Source: Tatumella punctata (GTDB lineage Bacteria > Pseudomonadota > Gammaproteobacteria > Enterobacterales > Enterobacteriaceae). Taken from it: DNA of 64,000 bases. The notes beneath the pieces are model-generated. The model did no database searches. It was not told where the DNA came from and was given only the letters and a program-made list of their open reading frames with translations. The position numbers and the translations under genes were made by a program. Positions 53,027-61,748 of this stretch are shown piece by piece. The DNA is taken from assembly GCF_039523735.1 (NCBI RefSeq), contig NZ_BAAAFW010000093.1, positions 48,796 to 112,795 of the forward strand. Reading direction: 5' to 3'. Within the stretch, counting starts at the first letter, position 1; every line of letters begins with the position of its first letter.

Positions 53027-53911
53027 CTATTCATAGACCCCGGTGGAGAGGTAACGATCGCCGCGATCACAAATAATAGCGACAACTTTCGCACCGGGCG
53101 TGGCCGCGGCAATCTGTAGTGCACCGGCCACTGCCCCGCCGGAACTCATACCGCAAAAAATACCTTCCAGCCTTGCCAGATTACGCATGGTTTCTGTCGC
53201 CAGGGCTTCTGACATATCGATGGTTCTGTCGACCCATTGCGGCTGAAAAATACCCGGCCGGTAGGCTGCAGACCAGCGGCGGATCCCCGGGATCTGCGCC
53301 CCCTCTTCAGGCTGCAGACCTATCACCTGTACCGCAGAATCCTGCTGTTTAAGATAACGTCCCACTCCGCTGATAGTCCCCGTTGTCCCCATGCTGGAAA
53401 CAAAATGCGTCAGCCGGCCCCCTGTCTGCTGCCAAATCTCCGGCCCGGTGGTCATAAAATGCCCCAGAGGATTATCAGGATTATTAAACTGATCCAGTAC
53501 CTTGCCTTCACCTCTGGCTGCCATTGCCGCGGCTAAATCACGGGCACCCTCTATTCCTCCCTGTTGCTGGCTGACCAGTATCAGTTCTGCGCCATAAGCT
53601 TTCATCGCCGCCTGGCGTTCAGGGCTCATATTATCCGGCATCAGTAACTTCATCCGGTACCCTTTCATGGCCGCAATCATTGCTAAGGCGATACCCGTAT
53701 TGCCACTGGTCGCCTCTATCAGAGTATCGCCCGGCGCAATATCACCACGACATTCCGCCTGCTGTATCATCGAATACGCCGCCCGGTCTTTTACCGAACC
53801 GGCCGGATTATTACCTTCCAGTTTAACCAGCACCTGACTGCCGTTATCCGCGACCAGCCGCTGCAAACTGATTAAAGGGGTATTACCTATGGTACTTTCC
53901 AGAGTTATCAC
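53027..53911 (-). CDS. cysM: Cysteine synthase B
   Basis: The 294-residue PLP enzyme makes cysteine from O-acetylserine, and can use thiosulfate to form S-sulfocysteine. PLP binds Lys41 in NPAGSVKDRAAYSM, the CysM form, and EATSGNTGIALA and SMGTTGTISGV are conserved. It lies after cysA, the classical cysPTWA-M order. An 11-bp hairpin with a T-run separates it from cysA, so its expression may be partly independent. Confidence 0.96.
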   Translation of the reverse strand: MITLESTIGNTPLISLQRLVADNGSQVLVKLEGNNPAGSVKDRAAYSMIQQAECRGDIAPGDTLIEATSGNTGIALAMIAAMKGYRMKLLMPDNMSPERQAAMKAYGAELILVSQQQGGIEGARDLAAAMAARGEGKVLDQFNNPDNPLGHFMTTGPEIWQQTGGRLTHFVSSMGTTGTISGVGRYLKQQDSAVQVIGLQPEEGAQIPGIRRWSAAYRPGIFQPQWVDRTIDMSEALATETMRNLARLEGIFCGMSSGGAVAGALQIAAATPGAKVVAIICDRGDRYLSTGVYE

Positions 53912-53934
53912 GGGGATCCCTGCCTATAAAAACG

Positions 53935-53972
53935 AAAACAGCCTGTCCGCGGTGAAAGCGCCAGGCTGTTTT
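53935..53972 (-). terminator. Attenuator-like hairpin between cysA and cysM
   Basis: AAAACAGCCTG and CAGGCTGTTTT pair perfectly over 11 bp with a 16-base loop. On the minus strand four Ts end the stem. It lies between cysA and cysM, where it could terminate part of the transcripts. Confidence 0.6.
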
Positions 53973-53993
53973 ACAGACCAGGTAACGAAAGTA

Positions 53994-55082
53994 TCAGGCA
54001 GTTTCTGCAAAGGCAACAGGTTGTATTAACCGGTGCCCCTGATAAATTCTCGCCTGATCCACACCAATATATAAGCGCTCACCGCGCGATGGCGGCGTAT
54101 GTCCGTCGTCACAGACCAGGGTCAGATCGGCGGCTTCCCAGCCCGACGGCTGCACCAGCAATTGCCAGAAATGACCACGCGGACTGGCTTCAACCACCTT
54201 CACCGCCAGTGGTGTATTGGCTGAGTACTCACGGCTGATCTCCGTCTCCCAGGGGCGCAGAAACAGTTCAACCTGGCCCTGTACTTCCGGTAACTCAGCC
54301 AGCGACCAGTGATGGCCTGCGACCTGTAACTGATTACCGGCCATGGTGCCTTCCAGCCGGTTAATTTCGCCGAGGAATTCAAGTACAAAACGGGATACAG
54401 GCTGCTGCCAGACCTGTTCCGGGGTCCCGGTCTGCTCTATATTTCCCTGACTCATCACCACAATCCGGTCTGCAACCTCCATCGCTTCTTCCTGGTCATG
54501 AGTCACGAACACGCTGGTGAATTGCAGTTCTTCGTGTAACTGGCGTAACCAGCGGCGTAATTCTTTACGTACCTGAGCGTCCAGCGCACCAAAAGGTTCA
54601 TCCAGCAGCAGGATATGAGGATCAACCGCCAGTGCCCTGGCCAGCGCAACCCGTTGTTTTTGTCCGCCGGATAACTGTGCGGGAAAACGTCCTGCAAGGT
54701 GCGATAACTGCACCATTTCCAGCAGACGAGTGACTTTCTTTTTAATTTCCGCGGAGGACGGACGTTCCCGCCGCGGCAGTACTGTCAGACCAAATGCCAC
54801 ATTATCAAACACGGTCATATGCCGGAATAAGGCGTAGTGCTGAAAAACAAAGCCGACATGGCGATCTCTGGCATGTAACTGGCTGACATCACGGTTATGA
54901 AACGAAATCTGTCCGCTGTTCTGGTGTTCAAGCCCGGCAATAATACGTAATAAGGTTGTTTTCCCCGAACCGGAAGGCCCGAGTAATGCCACCATTTCTC
55001 CGGAAGCGATATCCAGAGAGATATCATTAAGTACCGGGGTTTTACCGAAAGACTTATTAATCTGATGAATATTAATGCTCAT
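53994..55082 (-). CDS. cysA: CysA, sulfate/thiosulfate ABC transporter ATPase
   Basis: The 362-residue ATPase shows GPSGSGKTTLLRIIAGLE (Walker A), LSGGQKQRVALARAL (signature) and ILLLDEPFGALD (Walker B), followed by a C-terminal TOBE-like regulatory domain (~240-350). It powers uptake of sulfate and thiosulfate through CysT and CysW. It overlaps the end of cysW by 11 bases. Confidence 0.96.
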   Translation of the reverse strand: MSINIHQINKSFGKTPVLNDISLDIASGEMVALLGPSGSGKTTLLRIIAGLEHQNSGQISFHNRDVSQLHARDRHVGFVFQHYALFRHMTVFDNVAFGLTVLPRRERPSSAEIKKKVTRLLEMVQLSHLAGRFPAQLSGGQKQRVALARALAVDPHILLLDEPFGALDAQVRKELRRWLRQLHEELQFTSVFVTHDQEEAMEVADRIVVMSQGNIEQTGTPEQVWQQPVSRFVLEFLGEINRLEGTMAGNQLQVAGHHWSLAELPEVQGQVELFLRPWETEISREYSANTPLAVKVVEASPRGHFWQLLVQPSGWEAADLTLVCDDGHTPPSRGERLYIGVDQARIYQGHRLIQPVAFAETA

Positions 55083-55947
55083 AGTTGCCGTCCTGTTGCT
55101 GACGCTGATGCTGACGCTCCAGACGCCATTGCAGTGCGCTTTTCAAAAATAAAGTGACAATCGCCATCAGGGCCAGCAGAGCTGCCGCTGTAAATGCACC
55201 GACTGTATTATAATCCTGGTGTAATAATTCGACCTGTAATGGCAGGGTATAAGTTTCGCCGCGGATCGAACCGGAGACTACCGATACCGCACCGAACTCA
55301 CCCAGTGCACGGGCATTAGTCAGTACCAGCCCGTACAATAATGCCCAGCGGATATTAGGTAACGTAACACGCCGGAACATTTGCCAGCCGCTGGCACCAA
55401 GCAGGATAGCTGCTTCATCTTCCTGGCTCCCCTGGCTTAACATCACCGGCACCAGTTCACGGATCACAAACGGGCAGCTGATAAAAATAGTCACCAGCAC
55501 CATCCCCGGCCAGGCAAACATGACCTGAATATTATGCGCATCCAGCCAGTGTCCCGCAGGGCCATTAATTCCCCAGAACAGCAAATACAGTAGCCCCACC
55601 ACCACCGGCGAAATTGCGAATGGAATATCAAATAATGTCAGTAATAATTGCCGGCCAGGGAAATTAAACCGGCTGACCAGCCAGGCCAGCAGAGTACCGA
55701 ACACCAGATTCACCGGTACTGTGATTAAGGCGATCATCACTGTCATCCAGATTGCATGCAGCATATCCGGGTCTGCCAGGTTATCCAGGGAAGCAACGAT
55801 GCCTTTACCCAGCGCTTCCCAGAAAATCGAAATCAGCGGTACCACCAGCATCAGCACAGACAGCAATATCCCGGCAGTCATCAGCAGTAAACGGCCCGGG
55901 TGAAACGATTTTCTGGCCCGCAGCGGCTGCGTAGTAGCTTCAGTCAT
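55072..55947 (-). CDS. cysW: CysW, sulfate/thiosulfate ABC transporter permease
   Basis: The 291-residue permease has six helices and the EAA loop region (EEDEAAILLGASGWQMFRRVTLP, ~175-197) that contacts CysA. It forms the membrane pore with CysT. The start overlaps the cysT stop by one base, so translation is coupled. Confidence 0.95.
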   Translation of the reverse strand: MTEATTQPLRARKSFHPGRLLLMTAGILLSVLMLVVPLISIFWEALGKGIVASLDNLADPDMLHAIWMTVMIALITVPVNLVFGTLLAWLVSRFNFPGRQLLLTLFDIPFAISPVVVGLLYLLFWGINGPAGHWLDAHNIQVMFAWPGMVLVTIFISCPFVIRELVPVMLSQGSQEDEAAILLGASGWQMFRRVTLPNIRWALLYGLVLTNARALGEFGAVSVVSGSIRGETYTLPLQVELLHQDYNTVGAFTAAALLALMAIVTLFLKSALQWRLERQHQRQQQDGNYEH

Positions 55948-56780
55948 CAGTGCCCCCCTAAACGACGGCCATAGCGGCTTTGCAGCACATTAATCCCAAA
56001 CAGCAGCACCAGTGATGCCGCCATAATAACTGAAGCAATCGCGCTGGATGCCGGGAAGTCGAATTCCTGCTGGCGGATAAAAATCATCAGCGAGATAACC
56101 TCAGTTTTCCAGGCAATATTGCCGGCGATAAAGATCACTGCACCAAATTCGCCCAGGCTGCGGGTAAACGACAGAGCGGTCCCGGCCAGCAGTGACGGCG
56201 CAAGTTCGGGAAGAATAACGCGGTAAAAAGCCTGCCAGGGCCGTGCACCGAGGGTTTCTGCCGCTTCTTCATATTCCGGCCCCAGCTCTTCGAGCACCGG
56301 CTGAACGGTACGGATCACAAAAGGTATACTGGTAAATGCCATTGCTACCGCGATGCCCAGCCAGGTATAGGAAACTTTAATCCCGAACTGTGCCAGCCAT
56401 TGCCCGTACCAGCCAGTGGTGGAAAATAAACCGGCCAGGGTCAGACCGGCGACTGCGGTGGGCAGAGCAAAAGGTAAATCCATCAGCCCGTTCAGCAGGG
56501 TTTTTCCCGGAAAAGTATAACGGGTCAGAATCCAGGCCATCAGCATGCCAAATACGGCATTAAAAGCCGATGCCAGTGCGGCCGATAATAGGGTCACTTT
56601 ATAGGCTGCGACTAATTCTGGTTCGGTCACTACATGCCAGTAGTCAGCCCAGGTCATTTTTGACAACTGGATCACTAACGCACTCATCGGGAGTAACAGA
56701 ATCAGACAGGTAAAAAACAGGCTGGTGCCCAGACTTAAACCAAATCCGGGTAATACCCGTTTATGACGCATTTGTTTCAT
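55947..56780 (-). CDS. cysT: CysT (CysU), sulfate/thiosulfate ABC transporter permease
   Basis: The 277-residue permease has six helices and the EAA loop EYEEAAETLGARPWQAFYRVILP at ~170-192. It pairs with CysW in the transporter. Also known as cysU in E. coli. It starts at the last base of the cysP stop, within the minus-strand operon cysP-cysT-cysW-cysA-(cysM). Confidence 0.95.
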   Translation of the reverse strand: MKQMRHKRVLPGFGLSLGTSLFFTCLILLLPMSALVIQLSKMTWADYWHVVTEPELVAAYKVTLLSAALASAFNAVFGMLMAWILTRYTFPGKTLLNGLMDLPFALPTAVAGLTLAGLFSTTGWYGQWLAQFGIKVSYTWLGIAVAMAFTSIPFVIRTVQPVLEELGPEYEEAAETLGARPWQAFYRVILPELAPSLLAGTALSFTRSLGEFGAVIFIAGNIAWKTEVISLMIFIRQQEFDFPASSAIASVIMAASLVLLFGINVLQSRYGRRLGGH

Positions 56781-57793
56781 TACTTATGTCCTGCTGACTG
56801 CAATTTATCGAATTCCCCGCCACTGGCGAACTGGGTCTGCATCGCCCTCTCCCAGCTGCCAAACAGGTCTTCAACACGAAACAATGACACCTGCGGGAAG
56901 CGGGATTTATTTTCGGCCATTAACTGAGGGTTGTTGACGCGGTAGTAGAAACTGGTGATGACTTTCTGTGCCTGCGGACTGTACAGGAACCGGAGATACT
57001 GGCTGGCCGCCTCAGCATTACCATCTGCGGCGACATTTCGGTCTATCCGGGCCACCGGAAACTCTGCCAGAATATTGGTCTGCGGTACCACAACCTCAAA
57101 CTGCGAGGCCGGATACTGCTGACGAATATTATTTACTTCCGATTCAAAACTTATCAGGACATCACCGATACCACGTTCGGCAAAGGTAGTGGTCGAGCCA
57201 CGGCCTCCTGTATCGAATACCGCGACATTATTCACAAAACGGCGCATAAAGGCCTCCGTTTTCGTCGGCGTATTTCCATCGGCTTTTGCTGCTGCTCCCC
57301 ATGCCGCAAGCCAGGTATAACGGCCATTGCCGGAGGTTTTCGGATTAGGAAATACCAACTGAAGACCACTGCGGGTCAGATCTGACCAGTCATGGATATT
57401 TTTCGGGTTCCCTTTGCGGACAAGAAAAGCCATGGTGGAGTAAAAAGGAGAACTATTATCAGGTAAACGACGTTGCCAGTTGGCCGGGATCAGCTGGCCC
57501 CGGTCATGCAGTATTTGTACGTCAGAGACCTGATTATAGGTAACGACATCCGCCTTCAGCCCCTGCAGAATAGCCAGTGCCTGTTTCGACGAACCGCCGT
57601 GAGACTGACGAATGGTGAGTTTGTCAGCCGGATGCGCCTGATCCCATTGGGCGATAAAAAGCGGATTCAGCGCCGCGAATAACTCACGGGAAACATCGTA
57701 AGAACTGTTAAGCAGAGTGGTGGCATGTGCTGCACCGGCAGTAAACAGTATCAGCAGTACCCCACTGACCCGTTTTTTACCCTTTACCTTCAT
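56780..57793 (-). CDS. cysP: CysP, thiosulfate/sulfate-binding periplasmic protein
   Basis: The 337-residue protein has a cleavable signal (ending near AAHA-TTLLNSSYDVSRE) and a periplasmic-binding-protein fold with SHGGSSKQALAILQGLKADVV and PNPKTSGNGRYTWLAAWG, the oxyanion-binding loops. It matches E. coli CysP throughout. I chose ATG 57793 (MKVKGKKRV) with a GGGG-type site; a frame extension of 14 codons upstream is unsupported. It is the first gene of the operon, so the CysB-controlled promoter should lie at about 57800-57960. Confidence 0.95.
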   Translation of the reverse strand: MKVKGKKRVSGVLLILFTAGAAHATTLLNSSYDVSRELFAALNPLFIAQWDQAHPADKLTIRQSHGGSSKQALAILQGLKADVVTYNQVSDVQILHDRGQLIPANWQRRLPDNSSPFYSTMAFLVRKGNPKNIHDWSDLTRSGLQLVFPNPKTSGNGRYTWLAAWGAAAKADGNTPTKTEAFMRRFVNNVAVFDTGGRGSTTTFAERGIGDVLISFESEVNNIRQQYPASQFEVVVPQTNILAEFPVARIDRNVAADGNAEAASQYLRFLYSPQAQKVITSFYYRVNNPQLMAENKSRFPQVSLFRVEDLFGSWERAMQTQFASGGEFDKLQSAGHK

Positions 57794-57960
57794 TAACTTA
57801 CCCCTGAACACAAACGCGGCCGCTGTTAGCCGCATAATTAGTGTATTTATTTCTCAGGGCAAAGCTGTAGCGGTTTTATATACCGATTATTGCTTTAAAA
57901 GCATAAAAACGCATAAGGGCTGTCAGATAAATACTATCAGGCAATGATCGCGGGAATAGT

Positions 57961-57989
57961 CAGGTCAGCGGACCGACTCCGCCGACCTG
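57961..57989 (-). terminator. Hairpin downstream of yfeX
   Basis: CAGGTC-A-GCGG pairs with CCGC-C-GACCTG across 57961-57989. It lies 17 bases past the yfeX stop and before the cysP promoter. There is no T-run, so it is a weak terminator candidate. Confidence 0.45.
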
Positions 57990-58006
57990 TACCCCGGGGG
58001 AACGGT

Positions 58007-58906
58007 TTATAGTGCAGATAATTGTGACAATGACGGGGCATAAAAATAACTGCCGCTAACCGGCTTTGAAAAACGCAATAGCCCGTCATATTTACCATCG
58101 CTTTCGCCGAACATGCTCAGTAATTGCTGCTCAATATTGTGCAACCGTGCACAGTAAGCAATAAAATAGAGCCCATGCGTGCCGCTGACGGTGCCATAAG
58201 GCAGACTCTGGCGCAGAATTTTCAGCCCGGCACCATTCTCTTTGAGGTCGACACGGCTAAGGTGAGAAGTGACCGGACGAGTATCCGCGGGTAATTCTTC
58301 GTTGCTGTCTTTGGTACGTCCGATGATTGCTTCTTGCTTCGCGACCGGCAGTTTATGCCATGAGGTGAGGTTATGTTCCCAGCGCTGAGTAAACACATAA
58401 CTGCCACCGGCATCTTCTCCGTCGGCAATAATGGCAACCTGCTGACGCTTCTCACCTTTCGGGTTTTCGGTGCCATCAACAAAACCACTCAGATCACGGT
58501 CTTCAACCCAGCGAAACCCCTGAGTTTCTTCACTGACATCCATCAGCGGACCCAGCAGTTCCATCGCAATCTGTCCAAGAGAGAAGTTCACATCCTGTCG
58601 CTGGGACTGGATATGAATCAGTACGTCGCGCTGCGTTGCCGGAGCCATACCTTTACCCAGCGGCCGGAAATCTTTAAGCTCAGGCGCAGAGGCTGAAACA
58701 CCGTTCAAATCACGCCACAGTGCAGCACCAAAGGCAATAACACTGCCCAGCCGCGCATCGGGGTATTTTTGCTGCAGGGCTTTCTGCCGCGAGAGATACT
58801 CGCGGATTTGCATCCCTGCCTGCGCTAAATCACCGTTAAACGCGCCCTCCAGCCACAGGCCGGCACGGCAATGCTCCGGCAAAATACCACTCTGATAGTC
58901 CGTCAC
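58007..58906 (-). CDS. yfeX: YfeX, DyP-type haem peroxidase
   Basis: The 299-residue protein is a dye-decolorising peroxidase of the YfeX class. It has the distal GFVDGTENPKG motif with catalytic Asp144, and the proximal haem ligand His215 in PVTSHLSRVDL. It is cytoplasmic (no Tat signal). In E. coli it oxidises porphyrinogens and aromatic compounds; its role in haem deferrochelation is disputed. It stands alone upstream of cysP. Confidence 0.94.
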   Translation of the reverse strand: MTDYQSGILPEHCRAGLWLEGAFNGDLAQAGMQIREYLSRQKALQQKYPDARLGSVIAFGAALWRDLNGVSASAPELKDFRPLGKGMAPATQRDVLIHIQSQRQDVNFSLGQIAMELLGPLMDVSEETQGFRWVEDRDLSGFVDGTENPKGEKRQQVAIIADGEDAGGSYVFTQRWEHNLTSWHKLPVAKQEAIIGRTKDSNEELPADTRPVTSHLSRVDLKENGAGLKILRQSLPYGTVSGTHGLYFIAYCARLHNIEQQLLSMFGESDGKYDGLLRFSKPVSGSYFYAPSLSQLSAL

Positions 58907-59001
58907 TGTCTGTATCTCCGATAGTCAGTAAAATCAATGTCTCTGTTCATATCCCTATGATACCGGAAATTCATTAACATAACCTTTATCAAAGCAAGGG
59001 A

Positions 59002-59634
59002 TTATACTCCGCCAGACAGCGATTGCTGCCAGACAATGCGGGTCAGGGTCCAGTTTTTCAGTGTTTCATCTGCCGGCATAATCCCCTGCGGTCCGTGCCA
59101 CTCACCCTGATAAATATACCGTATATGCTGGCTGTCCGGTGCCTGACAACTGACCTGCTCTCCGTTTTCCAGCGGCTGGCAGTGACCAAAGGCCTGGGTG
59201 TAGACCTCAGAAAATTTACTGCCTGTTTTCACGCCGCTGGCCGAAGTAATCGCCGGATCAGATACATCGATACGTGACACTGTGCTTTGCCCCTGAATAA
59301 CCAGCATCACCTGCCCGTCACGTAACGCCTGCCAGAAAGTGACAATATCGCCGTTTTCTGTACGCATCCCCTGCCGCAATTGATAGTCGCTGCCCAGCGC
59401 CTCACTGATTCCGGCTTCGGTCATCGGCGTCAGCCCGGTTAATCCGCCAACACCTTGTTCGCTGACAGTGGCTGAAGCACCAAACCAGTGCCAGGGTAAT
59501 GCCGATGACCAGGAGTAGCTCAGTGGGTTCCACCATCTGACAGGATCATTGCCGGAGACATCATGATTTCCGCTGCCGGCACAGCCTGACAGTAAGATCA
59601 CTCCGCTAAGCAGTGTGGTTTTCAGTAATTTCAT
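59002..59634 (-). CDS. yfeY: YfeY, sigma-E-regulated lipoprotein
   Basis: The 210-residue protein has a lipobox LLSGC (Cys18) and matches E. coli YfeY: a VRWWNPLSYSWSSALPWHWFG segment, VTEQGVGGLT-like VSEQGVGGLTGL, and EWHGPQGIMPADETLKNW at the C-terminus. YfeY is an outer-membrane-type lipoprotein of unknown role controlled by sigma E. A sigma-E-like promoter lies upstream (59673-59698). It is about 19 residues longer than E. coli YfeY because of its tail. Confidence 0.88.
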   Translation of the reverse strand: MKLLKTTLLSGVILLSGCAGSGNHDVSGNDPVRWWNPLSYSWSSALPWHWFGASATVSEQGVGGLTGLTPMTEAGISEALGSDYQLRQGMRTENGDIVTFWQALRDGQVMLVIQGQSTVSRIDVSDPAITSASGVKTGSKFSEVYTQAFGHCQPLENGEQVSCQAPDSQHIRYIYQGEWHGPQGIMPADETLKNWTLTRIVWQQSLSGGV

Positions 59635-59672
59635 CGCTATTTCTGTCCCTTTCGCAATAAGCTAATGCCGGA

Positions 59673-59698
59673 TTGGAGTGATAAAACCGCAAAAAGTT
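59673..59698 (-). promoter_or_regulatory. Sigma-E-type promoter of yfeY
   Basis: On the minus strand AACTT (59698-59694) and TCCAA (59677-59673) are separated by 16 bases. This approximates the sigma-E pattern GGAACTT-N16-TCTRA and places the transcript start about 30 bases before the yfeY ATG. The -35 element overlaps the yfeZ stop. Confidence 0.5.
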
Positions 59699-60153
59699 TA
59701 TTCTTCTGCCGGGAATTCCGGAACAAAACAGTCTTTCAGCCGGCGGCTGGTCAGCAACCAGCAGGCCGACAGCAGATCAAATATGAGTAAAATTAATGGT
59801 AACGGAGACTGTTGTAACAATACATAACTCAGTTGTGAGCACTGCCAGCCAAAAGTCACCAGCGAGCAGGCAACTAATAACCAGCGCCAGCCTCTCCATA
59901 ACACAGGAAAACGCCGCCGGTAACCGCTCAGGAAAAATGCCGCAACCGCACTCAGTCCCAGCGCCAGACCAGGGTAAAAACCCTGCGTATCCGGATAAAA
60001 TAAATTCAGCAGGGTTTCCCCCTGTTGCCGGGATGCACCGGCAACCACTAACACTATCCAGGTACGTGCCTGAAATATCAGGATCAGCCAGAATAAAAAT
60101 GGCAACCGCAGTTGCCCTTTATTGTCATAATTTTCGGGAGAATAATCGATCAA
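59698..60153 (-). CDS. yfeZ: YfeZ, DUF2919 inner-membrane protein
   Basis: The 151-residue protein has four hydrophobic helices, an N-terminal YSPENYDNKGQLRLPFLFW segment and a VVAGASRQQGETLLNLFYPD loop. Both match E. coli YfeZ (DUF2919). No function is known. The start appears to be TTG 60153. It lies between ypeA and yfeY on the minus strand, as in E. coli. Confidence 0.85.
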   Translation of the reverse strand: MIDYSPENYDNKGQLRLPFLFWLILIFQARTWIVLVVAGASRQQGETLLNLFYPDTQGFYPGLALGLSAVAAFFLSGYRRRFPVLWRGWRWLLVACSLVTFGWQCSQLSYVLLQQSPLPLILLIFDLLSACWLLTSRRLKDCFVPEFPAEE

Positions 60154-60206
60154 AATACACCAGACACCCTGTCAGAACGGACTAAACCGTATCACTACGC
60201 TGATGC

Positions 60207-60632
60207 TCAGTACTCACGATCTTCAATCAGTCGTTTGCCTAAAATCAGCGAATCCACAATTTCGTATTCAAGTTTTTCATAAAAACCCAGTACGATATCG
60301 TTCTCTTCACGCACCATCAGATTGATCTTCGGGCAGCCGCGGGCAATCAGTTTCTTTTCCAGCCGGTTCATCAGTGCATTAGCAAACCCGCGGCCACGAA
60401 AATCAGGGTCAACCCCCAGATAATATACAGACCCACGGTGGCCGTCGTACCCCCCCATCAGGGTTGCCACCACCTGTCCGCCGGCGATTGCCACCAGAAA
60501 CAGGTCCGGATCATGGTGCATTTTTCTTTCTATATCCATTTCAGGATCATTCCAGGGACGCAGTAAATCACAGCGCTCCCAGAGGGTGATGACTTCATCA
60601 AAGTCTTCCTGGCGAAATCCACGAATTTCCAT
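60207..60632 (-). CDS. ypeA: YpeA, GNAT acetyltransferase
   Basis: The 141-residue protein begins MEIRGFRQEDFDEVITLWER and has the acetyl-CoA pyrophosphate loop DFRGRGFANALMNRLEKKL. It matches E. coli YpeA of the same length. Its substrate is unknown. I chose ATG 60632 (AGAGG site); the open frame reaches 51 codons further upstream without homology. It is divergent from amiA. Confidence 0.92.
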   Translation of the reverse strand: MEIRGFRQEDFDEVITLWERCDLLRPWNDPEMDIERKMHHDPDLFLVAIAGGQVVATLMGGYDGHRGSVYYLGVDPDFRGRGFANALMNRLEKKLIARGCPKINLMVREENDIVLGFYEKLEYEIVDSLILGKRLIEDREY

Positions 60633-60794
60633 CGCGAGGCCTCTGTCGTTGAGATATGGGCAGATTATGGCGTTTTCCCCTTTATCTGCAACCCTGAGAG
60701 GTGAACAAAAGCAGAAAAATCTGCCTTTTGTAAAGAACAGAACTGAAACACCCGGTAAAAGGCTGAAATATTTGCCTTGTCGCAATCCTCCGAA

Positions 60795-60809
60795 TGTTAC
60801 GATATAACA
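60795..60809 (+). promoter_or_regulatory. Zur-box-like palindrome upstream of amiA
   Basis: TGTTACGATATAACA matches 12 of 14 defined positions of the Zur core TGTTATA-N-TATAACA. It lies 48 bases before the amiA ATG, where it could overlap the promoter. AmiA is a zinc enzyme, which makes zinc control conceivable, but the E. coli gene is not a known Zur target. Confidence 0.3.
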
Positions 60810-60857
60810 ATGGAATGTTGATCTAAACTAACTCTCCGGATGACGATGGAAGTGCTG

Positions 60858-61712
60858 ATGAAAAAATTATCCCCGCTGAAACGACTGGTAAATCGCCGCC
60901 AGTTACTCTTATCCGGTCTGGCATTAGCGGTACTTTCCCCGCGTGGTGTGTTAGCCCGGGAACATACCATCAAGCCCGTCGCCCAGCCGGCAAAACCCGT
61001 GAGTAATGGTAAATTTATCGTTATGATTGACCCCGGACATGGTGGCATTGATTCGGGGGCGGTCGGTGAAGAAGGCTCCATGGAAAAACATGTGGTACTG
61101 GAAATTGCCGGCACCATTCGTCAGCTACTCAACGACCATCCTCATATTGAAGTCCGGCTCACCCGCGACAGTGACCATTTTATTCCTCTGTATCAGCGGG
61201 TGGAAATTGCCAGCCAGCACGGCGCCAACCTGTTTATGTCAATTCATGCTGACGGTTACACCAGCCCGGAGGCACACGGGGCTTCGGTATTTGCGCTATC
61301 CAATCGCGGCGCGACCAGCGCCATGGCCCGTTATCTTTCTGAACGGGAAAACGCTGCCGATGATGTCGCCGGACTCAAAGTGCAGGAGAAAGATCACTAC
61401 CTGCAACAGATTCTGTTCGATTTAGTCCAGACCAATACCATCAAAAACAGTCTGACACTCGGTAAACATGTGCTGGATAAAATCAGGCCGGTACACCATT
61501 TACACAGTCAGCACACGGAACAGGCGGCATTTGCCGTATTAAAATCGCCGTCTATCCCCTCGGTTCTGGTCGAAACGTCGTTTATTACCAATCCGGCAGA
61601 AGAAAAACTGCTGGGTTCTGCGGTTTTCCGCCATAAAATTGCCACCGCCATTACCGCAGGGATTGTAAATTATTATAATGAATCCGCTATCCACAATCGC
61701 CGGATAAGTTAG
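60858..61712 (+). CDS. amiA: AmiA, N-acetylmuramoyl-L-alanine amidase
   Basis: The 284-residue enzyme splits septal peptidoglycan to separate daughter cells. It has a twin-arginine signal (NRRQLLLSGLALAVL, residues ~12-27), then the amidase_3 domain with zinc ligands in DPGHGGIDSGA (His), MEKHVVLE (Glu) and SIHADGYT (His), and a VLVETSFITN catalytic Glu. The regulatory helix that EnvC-type activators displace is present. I chose ATG 60858 with GGAAG upstream; ATGs at 60840 and 60846 are weaker. hemF follows after 36 bases, as in E. coli. Confidence 0.94.
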   Translation: MKKLSPLKRLVNRRQLLLSGLALAVLSPRGVLAREHTIKPVAQPAKPVSNGKFIVMIDPGHGGIDSGAVGEEGSMEKHVVLEIAGTIRQLLNDHPHIEVRLTRDSDHFIPLYQRVEIASQHGANLFMSIHADGYTSPEAHGASVFALSNRGATSAMARYLSERENAADDVAGLKVQEKDHYLQQILFDLVQTNTIKNSLTLGKHVLDKIRPVHHLHSQHTEQAAFAVLKSPSIPSVLVETSFITNPAEEKLLGSAVFRHKIATAITAGIVNYYNESAIHNRRIS

Positions 61713-61748
61713 GTATAATCAGCAAAACCCCACAATAAATGATGTGAT

